Assembly (NCBI RefSeq): GCF_047495875.1
Contig: NC_092497.1
Location: 60,611,477-60,675,476, forward strand
Direction: 5' to 3'
Origin: Pithys albifrons albifrons
Taxonomy: Eukaryota > Chordata > Aves > Passeriformes > Thamnophilidae
DNA length: 64,000 nt
Shown: in pieces, positions 48,301-63,874 of the stretch
Layout: the number at the start of each line of letters is the position of its first letter
How positions within the stretch are numbered: position 1 is the stretch's first letter
The notes under the pieces: model-generated
What the model was told of the DNA's origin: nothing
The model's database searches: none
The model's input: only the letters and a program-made list of their open reading frames with translations
Translations under genes and position numbers: made by a program

Positions 48301-51300
48301 TTTTTAATTAATATGGTTTAACCCGTTCTTTGTTAAACATCTGGTCAATATTAAGCTTAGCAAGTGACGCTATTACATGGAGGCCAAATTTCACAATTCA
48401 AGGAAAGCAATGTAATTAACCCCCCAAAAATCTCTTGTTATTTGTGCATAAAGAAGAAACTCAAGGTTGTAAGTATTCCTTAATACAATGATGCATTAAA
48501 AATTATACTTTTTATATGCATAGTTTGAAATGAGAATTTCATAGATGGACAAGGGAAATGTCTTCCTTCTTCACTGGTTTATTACTCTGAAATCTCACCT
48601 TTGAAACCATTTCAAATCTGGGCCCATCAAAACAGGTCACTCTCTGTCAGCAATGTCAATATCGATACCATTAAATTGTGCCCTCTTTCAGAAAAGTGAC
48701 CAGTTTGAAGTTGGGAACAATCTTTAGCTTGGCTAATAAGGTTCTGATCAGTGCTAATATATCCAGGACTGTTCAAAACCTTTGAGCAGTGTAGGCAGTT
48801 GGGTATTAGCACCCAGGAGCTCTCCTTGGCATGGGCTAATTTACTAGTGCAACTGTACTGTACAGGCAGAACTAAATCCTCTTATACTTCAAAAGTGTGT
48901 ACTGTAGACTGCAACCTTCCCATTTAAGAGTTACACTTTTTTTGTGAAATATTCCTCATGAAAAAATACATAAATTAATCAAAAAAAACCAACAAAAAAT
49001 GTAGTGTTTTGATTACAATACAAAAAAGTCTCTCAAGAGAACTAAAATATTTTGGTGCAGAATGAACAGAGGTGCACTTGTTCCTAATTACAGCATTATC
49101 TTATGGGCCCATTATCCCTAGGTATCCTAGAGCTGTGGCTCTGTAGTTAGTGAAACTTGACACTGTCAGAGTTTTTCATTAGCTAAGTGGCTCTCAGATG
49201 GTGAAGGTCACTGAGGCCTGAGCTAGCACCAGGTATCATTGGCAGCAGCTTTAGATCTGTTCTAGATTGTTTTTAATTTGTTTTTTTAAATTTCCTAATA
49301 GCAAAAGCAAAGACATTGCTGGCTTGAGAAACATTATTTGCTTTTCAGTAACCTGATCAAAATACAGAATCTGCTTCTTTTTGGGGGGGATTTGCTAGAA
49401 TTATAGTGATGAAGTTTGTATTCTGTATAGGGATGACCAATAGTTAAAATGGCTAAATGAAAAAGCCTGATTTCAGAAAATTTCTCTCTGCTTCCTTTTA
49501 AATTTGCTGCAGTAGCATCAATTTACAAAGGCACATTAGTGTATTTATGAAAGTTTTGTGAGTTTTTTCTGTAGAATGGTCTTAAAGCAATTGCATCTCC
49601 ACTTTTATTCAGATATTTTTCATATTTTGAAGTTAATTAAAAACTCTTGTTTATTATGATTTTTTCCCTATTTGTTTATAGCGTGACTGTGATCAGTAAA
49701 GTAAAAAATGCTGAGGACAGAGAGTGAGTAGAACAAAGTGGTAGCAATTTAACGTGCATTCAGTGCTTTTTGTCTTCTGGCCTCTGTGCAAAAACAAGCC
49801 CTCAGCGCACTGTGGAGGGTTGTAAGAGCTGTGCTAAGGGAAGTCAAGTAGAGAGGTTCTGTGAGTTGTACAAAACTACAGAGGAAATGGATGCTGGTAC
49901 CAAGGTCAGAACTGCTAGGTTTGGGCTTTTGTTTTAGGGAAGGCGCTGCTTGTTGGGGCTTTTAGCTATCCTGGTGTTTTGGGTGTTTTTTCCAACCCAC
50001 AAACAAGTGTGCTGCACCTCAGCAGCTCTGACAGATCAAGTCACACATGTTAAGTAAATTCTGCCCACTGCAGAATTGTGGCATTGCCCTGCATCTTTTA
50101 CTACTATTGTTTTGAATTTCACCATAAATGACTGAGTTTTCCTAAAAGAATATATATCCTTCACCTTTTCCTTATGACACTGGAGAGAGGGCACACAACA
50201 GGTGCCCAGTAGGTATGCAGGCTGCATGGGGAAGGTTTCCCTGCCTGAGGCATTTGGGCAATTGCAAGAAGAGATGCATTATCTTTGTCCTCTGCACCCC
50301 AGACAGGCAGGAAAAAAAAAAAAGAAAATTAAGCAGAATGGCTGTATGAGGAACATGGTTAATTTATGCTAATTCTTCACAGAATTCAGATAGTCTGCAA
50401 ATGGGTGGCTCTTCTGGATGGATTTAAGAAGCTACAATAGTAAAGCTCTCTTCTTGCTGCTCTAATACTGTGTCCTACTTACAGTTTAAGAGGAGAATTT
50501 TGTGCCACTGCAGACAGTTAGCTCTGCTCAAAGCCTGCTCATCTGGGGTTTATGTGGGAAGGTGTGTGTGTGTTACCATCTCCTACATATGTCAGATTGT
50601 GCAGAAATTACTGTGCATGATTTGCTGTCATCACACCTGGTACAATGTTGTCATTCTTAATGCTGCTTCACTTTTCTAAAAGCTGGAACATTCAAAAGAT
50701 ACAAATACTTCCAAATCTAAAAGAAAATTAATTGTGTAGAATGCAGTTAAAATTTTATATAACCTTACTGCTTAATTTAGAACTTCCCTTCTGACTATCT
50801 CATAACTTTGAATAGAGTAGATCAACAAAGAAAATAACTAGATTTGGATTTATTAATCTGTGTTGATGCATTTCTTGATTCTTTTCTATACTACACAGAT
50901 TTATATCTGAGCTCATAAATTAAATTAGTTGTGTTAATGCATACTTATAAAAGTATAAAGGGAAATATTCTTTGTTCCACTAAAACAATATTCTGTTAAA
51001 TGAATTTAACTAAGCTAATTGTCATTTTATGAAAATGTTTGGAAGTCAGTTTGTCACGTAGCAATCATAGTGGCATACTCTAATTTCCCAGAGCAGCCAG
51101 TAAAAGCAAAAAAAGTGGAAGGAACCAGCTTTCTGTAAGACGTTTGGAGAAGCTTTCACTTTATGGGGACTTTCTAAGACTCCATTTTTGTTGTTATCCA
51201 GCTACAGAAATTTGAAACTTGCTGAAATACATCCAGAAAATACATTATTGTTGGTTTTGTCTTCTGTGGTGATAAAATGGTCCCAAAGTCAGTGTGAGTG

Positions 51301-53494
51301 CAGGAAAGGAATGGTGGCAAAGGGGACATGATGCTGTGTGTATAACTTGATTTCACACTTTCATTTCTGAAACGCTGTTGATGTCTGTGGAGCTGGGTTC
51401 TGACACTAGCACTGATGGTGTCTTTTATTTGGTGTCTTTTTTTAAAAGCTCCTTAAGCAAGAATTCTCCAAAACACTTCTTAAAACAATCTCTGCACTTT
51501 CAAAATTATTTCCTTTCCTGTTTTATGTCCTGTGAAGAAAAATTTTAACCCTAAATACTGTTTTTATCCTGTAAGCAACCAAATCAGATAAATGCTCTTT
51601 TCCATAATCAGCACAAATAAAACTATCGAGCTCCCAAAGCTGAACCATATAGGATTCTGGATCCTGTTCTGCCTTCCAAGTTGTGTGCTGCCTGAGAGAT
51701 AAACAAAAGCACAGAAACAGGCAACCATATCACTGTGACTGTACATATTTTACATATATATTTTATTGTCCATATTTTAAATGAAGTCTGAAAAAGTTGA
51801 AGCAGCGTAATTACACATGGATTTCAGTGGGGACAGCACTGTTTCAAAATCAAATTATTATGTATAAACATTCCTCTTCGTGTCACCCTTTCAGACATCC
51901 AGACATCTATACAGATCATTGCCAAAATAGTTCTAAAAGCTTGGAACCTGAAATGCAGAGAAACTGCATCATTTGCTCTGGAATAAGATCATAGTAGCTC
52001 CACGTCACACATCATATCCTTGTATCAGTCTGTAACTTTTGTGGAATTATTGGATGTGTGAATTACAGATCAGCTGATACACTCCAAAGTTTAAACAGAA
52101 CATGGATGCTCACTGACCATGAAATTTTATATATTTCTTGATCCCCCTAAGCCAGTTGTGTCTTGTTTTTCAAAGTGTCCACCACTGTGGAAAGTGTGAT
52201 TCTGGGTACATTTTCAGTGATGCATTTTGAATGTTTCTCTGTACTCTGTAAAAATAATGATTTTTAGATGCATTTTATGGAGACTGGCTACTCCATTCTG
52301 CTTGTATAAGATAGGTTCACTCACCTTTCTAGGAGAAGAAAGAAAGTGTGGGTTGGTTGTTGGTTTGGTTTTTTTCAGTATCTTGCTATATTATTAAAAG
52401 TTTATTTAAACTTCATCTTAACTGCTTCAAAATCATTATCAATTAACCACATCTTTTTCAAACAGTTTATAGCTGTAATCAAACCCAGTTACTGTGCAGG
52501 AGCTTTCACTATGCAATAATAGTCTTTTGTACAGGCTTTTGTAAGGGCTATGGTAAGGGCTATGGAAAGAGTTTAATTATATGTCCAGACATTCATGAGA
52601 AGAGAGCAAAAAACATCCTCTTTTCAGTTTCTTATGCATGTAATGACTGCATAATGACTGCACTCATAGCAGAGGATGTCTAGTACTGGCTTTGGTTCTC
52701 CCTTCAGAACCCTATTATCCTTATTTTGTAATAAATTCAACATGCCACAGCAATAGAATTGACAGAAATTTTCCTTTTGAAAACATGATTGAATCCGATA
52801 TTTATGAATGTGACTATCATATTACCAACATCCTGGACAGAAATTCCTATAATGAAACCACTGCACCAGCCTCATTAGGTCACAGGTTTCTCCCACCACT
52901 AAACCAACGCACACAGAAAACAGTCATTGTGTCTGAGGAGCAAAAGAAGCACTAGGTCCTTGATCCAGAGCATTTCCACAGCAGTGGCTGTTGAGCACTA
53001 TCTTGGAGAGGTGGTGCATGGTGCCTTGAGCAGCAGCACTCCCCAGGAGGGCAGCTGGGAGCCAGGTGGATGCAGTTCCCTTAACCATCTCTTTGATTGC
53101 CTGATGCAACTAGACAAGGGAGTTGGGCTCATACTTGACAGGCGGGGATCCAGCTCACGTCAAAACCCCCTGGTTAATGAGGAGACATCATGAAGTCCAA
53201 AGGCTGTGCATGTCAGTTACTCTCCCAAGTGGAAAGAAAGGTACTTTAGGACTTTACTTCCTGTCAGAAGGGAACTTTAACACTCCCAAGAGTGGCAGAG
53301 AGAGTGCAAGATGCTGGGAACATAGGATATGGTTGGGGTCAGTTGGTTTCTCACCAGTTCTTGAATGGTGGTCACTGCTTATGAAGAGCCCATCCTTGAA
53401 TTAAACCCAGACAAGAAGTATGCAGGAAGCAGAGAACAGGTCAGGTTGCTCATGCCTCTGTTGGAATAACAGCAGGAGTTTGAAGACTGAAGTC
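45311..53494. other. CAMK4 intron, no recognised gene
   Basis: About 8 kb of AT-rich intron. It includes a short A-rich run at 50310-50324 and a 12-bp repeat (GGTAAGGGCTAT) at about 52540-52566. A GC-richer block at 52920-53440 looks unlike its surroundings but matched no family I could name. All open frames here are short and without domains. Confidence 0.5.
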
Positions 53495-54650
53495 AGGAAG
53501 GCCAAGACAGAAAATGGGAATGCATCTAGCAAGAGGTACGAAGGGTAGCAAACTCAACCAGTCCTCATAAGAAGAAATACAGGTGAAAGAGACCTGATCA
53601 AAGATGTGTGAGAGAAAGCATCTGTGGTTTTGTCAGGGGTTTTTTTCTGGTAGTTTTCAGTAAAAGTTCACTTTTAACTCGATGCCTAGCATAATTAGTA
53701 GCAGTAACTGAACTGTAAAATGTGAGCCTAGAATAAGGAAAGACTAAGAGAGTATTGAAACAGTTTAGATATTTTTTAATTGTTTTCACTCACTGACCTT
53801 CATAGAACAATCTTTAAAGAGCAAGATTTTTAAGTCTAAAATAGATTTAACAACACTCACTTCTGCTGGAGTCTAGGCAGAGGAGCAGATGCATGTAACA
53901 ATCACGTCAAGAGGAAGAAGTGAGGAATTCACTCCCCAGAAAAACCTGAAGTAAATAATGAAGCAAAAGAATATGAGGCACCTGGGAGATAACAAGATGT
54001 GGAGGTCACTAGCCAGGCAGGTTTTTGTATAGAGCAAATCATGCCAAATCAATCTGGTGTTTTCTCAAGTAGAGTAAGAGGCATTGTTAGTAAAGGAGGA
54101 ACAGAAGGTATCGTATATACTTGACATGAGCAAAGCTTTTGGTACTTGTCTCATCCGACAGTCTCACAATAAATTAAGGAGATCACATCAAGATGATGTG
54201 ATTTTAAGCTGGATGGAGACTGATTGTCTGTACTGAGAGAATGTTTATCAGTGTGTCTAAAGATCAAAGGGACGTTCAGGAAAATCCTTCACTGGTCTTC
54301 TTTTTTAGTGTTTTTGTTGACAATCTCAGATGATGGAATAGAAGATACACTTTAAAAAGTTTTAGACACCATAAAATTGGGGAAAGCTGCAAGTATGATG
54401 CACAGTAAGGTTATAAATAAACTAACTTTGGTAAAAATGGCAAATAGATTTATGAATGCATTATATGTAAAGTTTGTCAGGCCACAACTGAAATTCATTT
54501 TGCATTTTCAACACATTAGTGCAAGTTGACACTTTCCTGGAGGAAAGAATGACCATGGGTCTAGAAAAGACTGAGCAAGGTGAAGCCCTCCAGACAGAGG
54601 AATGATTGTGTACATGGTAATAAGTACTCAAAAGGCTGTTGCAAAAAAAG
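53495..54650 (+). mobile_element. Ancient, decayed CR1 LINE
   Basis: Faint but collinear CR1 signals on the + strand. GGAAGGCCAAGACAG at about 53497 resembles the zone upstream of reverse transcriptase. GTATATACTTGACATGAGCA at about 54114 is close to a YLDMSKAF coding block. GATGGAATAGAAGATACAC followed by GACACCATAAAATTGGGG (about 54330-54385) is close to the DGIEDTL and DDTKLG blocks. AGTTTGTCAGGCCACAACTG (about 54472) resembles the VRPQLE block. Many frameshifts are needed. The part between about 53600 and 54000 is not recognisable by eye. Much older than the other CR1 copies. Confidence 0.55.
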
Positions 54651-56319
54651 GGGGCAAACCTTTTTTCTGCCTCTAAGGTGTATAGGAAACAAAGTAATGG
54701 GCTTCTTGTGCTCCTGTCAAGATCCAGGTGAGTCACGGGGAAGTACTTTGTAACAGTCAAGAAAGCCTAGCCCTGCAATAAATTGCTTGTGGAAATAGTG
54801 GATTTTCTAGTAGTAGAGGTCTGTAAGCATAAATTGAACAAACTGTTGCAGACATAATTGATGCTGCCAAAGAGCATAGAGAGGAGTAGATGATTCAGCC
54901 CTACTTTTATACAGTTCTCTGTAATGGGTGCATAAATAAAATTAAACAAAATGGCTAGAGTTTTAAGCAGTCTCCATCTGTCCTTTTGTCATAAAATCTT
55001 TCAAGTTAAATAGGTACCTGAATTATTAAAGAATAAAACAAAGAACAAAAGAAACTCTCATGCCACAATCGGAAGAAAAACTTAGGGAAAAAAGAGAAAA
55101 AGTCTTTCAGCTGCAGTCATAATTAGTCATGGTAATTGTTCAGTCATGAGTTGCTGCAATTATTCCAAAGGCCTAGATCAAGGCTGCCTTCATTTTAACA
55201 ATTAAGTCTTGCAGAAAAGGACCTGTATATCAGACTTGGCATGACCTAGTGTCATGAGGAGTATGGCCTCAAAGTATATCAGACAGTAATAAGACTACAA
55301 TACTCAATTTTGCTGCAATACTTCTCTCCGATATCATCTCAAGTGCCTTTCTTCTCTTGTATTGGCTGGCATTCTCTACTGAAAATCAGAAAAAAGTGAA
55401 AATACTTCAGATACTGAAAGAGTATCACATCATGATCACATTTTAATGTGGGTGCTATGTCAAACTGTTCTACAATGCTGTACGTTTATAAACTCACACA
55501 GCCATAGAAATATTTTTTTTTTCCAAACCTCATCCATATCTTATAGGTGGAAAAAGTGATTTAATGCAGCAATGCCTAGGTGATAGAGTCAGAAGTGATT
55601 TAATGCAGCAATACCTAGATCATAGATTCAGTACCCTTCTCTGGCCTGATACCTGGGCCCAGAGTGCACACTACCCAAAGCTGTACTCCAAACAGAGAGT
55701 CTTTGAACTTACACTGCAGATGCACTGCCAGCAAAGGAAAAGGATATTTATTAAAATCATTATGCGAAAAATAAAGTGAGAGCAATCAAAATATAACATA
55801 TATAAATTGAAACAAAGTGCTATACAAAGTAGATCATACTAATTTGACTAAACCTATTTCTAAGCCAAGATATTTTAACTCAGAATACTGCTTACGCATA
55901 TACAAGATCATGTAATTACCAAGTAGTCTTCAATACCAGGACCTACATGAGGAGCAGAGCTGTTGGGACTGGTGAAGATCTGAAAAAAGTCCCAGGGTAT
56001 CTATCAAGTAAGGAAGAAGTGCTGAAAGTGGACACAGTCTCATTAGGTTCCTTTCATAGAGGGTTGTAGAGCGGGAAGCACACTCAGTGAATGATAGGTA
56101 GCTCAGGTTCAGGGACAGGAGGTCACTGCATCTGCTGGAAACTTTTAGTAACAAGGCTCTCTGGAGGCAGATACACTTTTCAGAAATCCAACCAGTTGTG
56201 TTTTCCCTCAGAAGGCTGGGGATCCAGAGTTCTAGCTGATGCTTTCATGTGGTGAAAGAATGGCATATCTGCATCAGTAAAAACACTGGGTTGTGGGGTT
56301 TTTGGAAGGTTAGGTTTTC
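54651..56319. other. CAMK4 intron between two old CR1 copies
   Basis: AT-rich intron holding the 39-bp tandem duplication. The 71-aa frame at 55564-55779 starts inside that duplication and has no recognisable domain. Confidence 0.55.
55554..55631. repeat. 39-bp tandem duplication
   Basis: Unit 1 at 55554-55592 and unit 2 at 55593-55631 share AAGTGATTTAATGCAGCAAT, then CCTAG and ATAGA.TCAG, with about five differences. Confidence 0.9.
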
Positions 56320-56810
56320 ATTTTGACTTTAGTCTCTTAATTCTCAACAAAACTTTTGATGCAGTTTCCCAACCTCAAAAACATTTGGCATGGTATGGAG
56401 GATACAGGATGCCAACAGTAGATCTGTTAAAATCATGACTTGGAAGCTTGAGGCAGCCCCAGACACACATTCCTTGTCCAAGTGTCACAGGTATCATTTG
56501 TGACCAAATATGAAATCAAGAAGGAGAAACAGTGGAAGAGAGAAGACAGAGCATCAGGGACTCATTTTAGGATTCTGGCTGTCCCAGGATCTATGTGGAC
56601 TGCAGAGGCAGTGGGAATACAAGAGAAAGGACTTGAAGGTCACACTGGATCAAAGGGCAAACAAGAGTGGTATGTGTTGCAAAAACCCAGCAAATAGATT
56701 TAGGAATGCATGATATATAAAGTTTGTCAGGTCACAACTGGAATGCATGTCAGAGGAGTTACTGTGACTGGGTAGGAATTCTGGCCTAGGATGCTAGGGA
56801 GATAAAGGAA
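56320..56810 (+). mobile_element. Second ancient CR1 LINE fragment
   Basis: AAAACTTTTGATGCAGTTTC (about 56349) is close to the SKAFDTV block of CR1 reverse transcriptase. A VTLDQRANKSGMC-like stretch at about 56640 follows, and the block GCAAATAGATTTAGGAATGC with AGTTTGTCAGGTCACAACTG at 56690-56740 is shared with the copy at about 54443-54490 (roughly 85% identical over 50-60 bp). Interrupted in all frames. Confidence 0.6.
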
Positions 56811-56844
56811 AGTGTGGTGAAGTATGTAGGAGTAGCTGGAGAGA

Positions 56845-56853
56845 GAAAGACAC

Positions 56854-56894
<41 letters not shown>

Positions 56895-56912
56895 CTGGAG
56901 AGAGAGTTTGGA
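56845..56912. repeat. (GA)n microsatellite
   Basis: Runs of AGAGAG, almost pure from 56868 to 56892, with imperfect GAGACA units before and a CTGGAGAGAGAG unit repeated on either side. Confidence 0.95.
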
Positions 56913-60432
<3,520 letters not shown>

Positions 60433-60507
60433 CTGACTTTGGACTTTCCAAGATTGTGGAAGATCAGGTGACGATGAAGACAGTTTGTGGAACTCCAGGG
60501 TACTGTG
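60433..60507 (+). CDS. CAMK4: CAMK4 exon: DFG and activation loop
   Basis: A 75-bp exon encodes ADFGLSKIVEDQVTMKTVCG and then TPGYC. The first codon (GCT) is split from the previous exon, and the final G begins the next Ala codon. It holds DFG (Asp binds magnesium; human Asp185) and the activation-loop Thr in MKTVCGTP, which falls at position 200 when the catalytic Asp is set to 164. That is the Thr phosphorylated by CaMKK in human CaMKIV. Donor GTATGT. The acceptor has a weak pyrimidine tract. The exon is phase 1 on both sides and a multiple of three, so skipping it would keep frame but remove the magnesium-binding and activation elements. Apparent differences from the mammalian loop (EDQVT where I recall EHQVL) are from memory. 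Confidence 0.97.
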
Positions 60508-61833
60508 GTATGTTGTTTCATTATTTACATATTCTTTTATAACTGTAGAGGAAAAGGAAGGAGGACATTGGAGAAGACCATAAGATCTTCCATTACCTTG
60601 TATCACAACTGATAATGCAATTCAAGTGACATGTTCTTTACCTTGTATGACACTCTCTGCCAAGCACACACACAAGCCAGTCATACTGTAAAGTAGTATC
60701 TAATTCCAGCCCTCTGAGTTTCATAAAACTGTACTTCACATGTTGGCTATTAATGTTCTGGTTATCTTCTCTTGAGACAGTTATACTACAAATGCCATAC
60801 ACCTGTAGTTAGTATTTAGTGCCTTTTATGCCTCTCTCTGTATATGATAAAAATAGGATATAAGGCTCATTCCCATAGAAGAGCCCTCAGAGTCAGGACA
60901 ACTTGGTGAGCAGGGTTGATTTGGAATACATCTGCAGAGAAGAGAAGAAAGAAGCTTTGTGCCTACAGTCATGGACCTGCAATGCTTGCTTTACAACCCA
61001 AGTTAACTGACCCGGCAGAATTCCTGGTGCCCACAACATATTCAAGCATTACTTTCCAGAACTGGAGGAAACCCAGGAGGAATACTGTTGAAATGCCAGA
61101 TTAAACTATGAATAATTGACAGTCCCAGGCTGCCAACTCCCACATCCTGCCCACGCAGCTATCAGCAGCTTTTCCAGAAAGAGCACAGCAACAAAAACAC
61201 ATACTGGAGTCTGGATACTTTGGCATGAACACTTACCAGTCTACAGTCCCTGGTATGTGCACAGGACTGAAAGCAAGAATGTGGTCATAAAGAACTGAGT
61301 TTACTGCAGCACTGTGTTTTTAGTTGGCCTTATCAGGAGAAGTGTAAGTGATTTCTGACGGTAGCACATAAAATTAACCCAGTGTAGAGCAGTGATTCAT
61401 GATCAGTCTGTGACAGGCAACATCTAAACTAACAGCAATGTGTCAGACAAATCCATTCACCAAAAGAAAACCTCTGAAATACTAAAAAATACTAAAAGCC
61501 CTGCTCTTCATAGCTGTGCAAGAGTAATGCAGAAAGAACAGAGTGCATGCACTTTGCTGTGTTGATGCATAAAGGTACAAGACCACTGTGCTCCAGAAAC
61601 ATGGCAGCCATCCCATGTGCATCATAGATCCAGTGGGTCCTCAAGGTGTGCCTGTCAAGCTGCTCAGGCAGACATAATTTTCTTTGCCATTGGACAGCTG
61701 GAGTCCCCCCAAAACTGCCTGGCCTTTCTGTCTGCTCCTCACAGCAGCAAAAGAATTTGCTTGAAATGGTCTGTCTTTTATTCCAATTAAAATAGAATAT
61801 CAAAAATAAAGCCTGAATAAAGTGCCAAGTAAA
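60508..61833. other. CAMK4 intron, first part
   Basis: No recent repeat recognised. A 131-aa frame on the - strand (61492-61887) runs into the CR1 end and shows no domain. Confidence 0.65.
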
Positions 61834-63480
61834 CAGAATCATAGGATTGTTAAGTTTGGAAAATACCTCCAAGACCATGGAGTCCAACCATGTCCACTAA
61901 ACCATAGCACTAAGTTCCACGTCCAGTCATTTCTTAAACACTTCCAGGAATGGTGACTCCACCATATCTCTAGTCAGCCCATTCCAATGTTTAGTCACCC
62001 TTTCAGTGAGATAATTCTTCCCAGTGAAGAATCTGAACCTCTTCTAGCACAACTTTGAGGCCATTTCCACTCATCTTTCAGTTGTTTTCTGGGAGACAAA
62101 CCTCCACTTTGTTACAACCTCCTCTCAGGTAGTTGAGAGAGCCATAAAGTGTCCCTTGAGCCTCCTTTTCACCAGGCTAAGTATCCCCAGCTCCCTCAGC
62201 TGCTCCTCATATGACATGTTCTCTGGACCCTTCCTCAGCTCTGTTGCTCTTCTCTGGACTATTCTGGCATGTCAATGTCTTTCTTGTAGTCAGGGGCCCA
62301 AAACAGGATTGCAGGTGTGGCCTCACAGTGCCCAGCACAGAGGGACAGTCACTGCCCTAGTTCTGCTCCCACTCTATTGCTGATCCAAGCCAGAATGCCC
62401 TTGGCCTTCATGGCCACTTGGGCACTGCTGGCTCGTGTTCAGCTGCTGTTGAGCAGCACCCTCAGGTCTTTTTTCATAGAGCAGCTTTCCAACCACTTCC
62501 CCCACCCTGCAGTGTTGCAGGCAGTTTTTGTGACTCAAGGGCAGGACCTGGCACTTGTGCTTGTTGAACCTCACAGAACTGTCCTTGTCCCAGGAATCCA
62601 GCCTGTCCAGATCCCTCGATAGAGCTTTCCTAATCCCACACCCGTGTGGTGTTTTCTACAAACTGACAGGGAAAGCCCTCAGTCCCCTTGTCCAGATCAT
62701 GATAAAGATATAAAAGAGGACTTGGCCCAACACTGAACCTTGAGGAACCCCTTTGGTGATCAGCCACCAGATGGATGTAACTCCACCACTGCCAGTTTTT
62801 CACCCTGCAAGCCAAGTGCACCTGTCCAAGCCATGGGGCGCCAGTTTCTCCAGAAGAATGCTGTGAGTTTCAGTCTCAAAGGTTTACTGAAGTCCAAATA
62901 GACAAGGGCTGCAGAAGATCAGATTGGTCAAGCAGGGCCTGTCCTCTAAACCCATGCTGGCTGGGTCTGATTCTCTGGTTGTCCTGTACTGATCCCCTGG
63001 TGTGATCATTCTTCAGACAATCTATTCCATGACCTTTCCCAGCATCAAGGTAAGACTGACAAGCCTGCAGTTCCCCAGATCCTCCTTCCAACCCATCTAG
63101 TAGATGAGAATCACACTGGGTAGCCTCCAGTCATCTGGGAACCTCCCCAGTCATACAGAACTGAAGATAAGTGATGGAGAGTGGCTTGGCAAGTTCCTCT
63201 GCCAGGTCCTTTAGCACCCTCAGGTGAATCCCACCTGGTCCCATAGACTTACTCTGGCATTGCAGGGAGTCTGTTCTGCTCCCTGTCCCTCTCTACCAGC
63301 TCAGGAGGCTAGTTGCCATGAGGATAACAGGTCTCTCTGTTAAGACTGAGGAAAAGAAGCATTAAGAAACTTTAATCTTTTCATCATCCTTGGTTTCAGT
63401 GTTTCCCTTTACATCCAATAAAGAATGGAGATTTTCATTGGCCCTCTTTTTGTTGTTGATTTATTTATAAAAACACTTGA
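61834..63480 (-). mobile_element. CR1 LINE, about 1.6 kb, antisense, decayed
   Basis: On the + strand it starts at the reversed CR1 3' end (CAGAATCATAGGATTG, 61834) and runs upstream through the 3' UTR, the reverse transcriptase C-terminal region (about 62090-62330), a block encoding RFNKHKCQVLPLSHKN (- strand, within 62530-62574), the catalytic-core motif KGVPQGSVLG (62727-62755) and SQHGF (about 62940-62960). It continues to an upstream segment like that at window positions 1-240. Numerous stops and indels break the frame. It is the longest CR1 copy in the window and ends about 320 bp before the last CAMK4 exon. Confidence 0.9.
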
Positions 63481-63798
63481 GTAAAACTCTGAAGTAAAAG
63501 CACCACTTTCTTGGTCACAATGTAGCTCTAGTGTGGCTGGACTTTTCTGTGTTTCCTTTCAAAAACATATAAAGCAATTTGAAACCAAAATCTGCTTTCC
63601 ATTTTGTTCTGGTTCTGCTTGGGCATGGCTTCTTTTGTTTTACATTCAGTTAATGGAATCACTTGCCTAATTAAGGGCTTAGAGGACCAGGTCCTAACTT
63701 TTTAAAAGACATGAATGTGCATGGACTTTAATTGACTTTGTGACTGTTGTTTCTTCATTCTGCTTTCATCTTACTGACAAGTGTTTTGTTGTCTGCAG
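63481..63798. other. CAMK4 intron end before exon 63799
   Basis: Unique AT-rich sequence ending in a TTTTGTTGTCTGCAG acceptor. Nothing else was seen. Confidence 0.8.
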
Positions 63799-63874
63799 CA
63801 CCAGAGATACTGCGGGGATGTGCCTATGGCCCTGAGGTGGACATGTGGTCCCTGGGCATTATCACCTACATCCT
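63799..63874 (+). CDS. CAMK4: CAMK4 exon: APE motif to alpha-F helix
   Basis: A 76-bp exon encodes APEILRGCAYGPEVDMW and then SLGIITYIL, with the last codon split after CT. It contains the APE motif that closes the activation segment, and the start of the alpha-F helix (DMWSLG, whose Asp anchors the catalytic loop). The acceptor is TGTCTGCAG and the donor GTAAGT at 63875. The phases are 1 in and 2 out. About residues 209-233 in human numbering, with Leu where I recall Val in WSxG. The remaining C-lobe, the autoinhibitory and calmodulin-binding segment and the acidic C-terminus must lie beyond the window. Confidence 0.97.
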
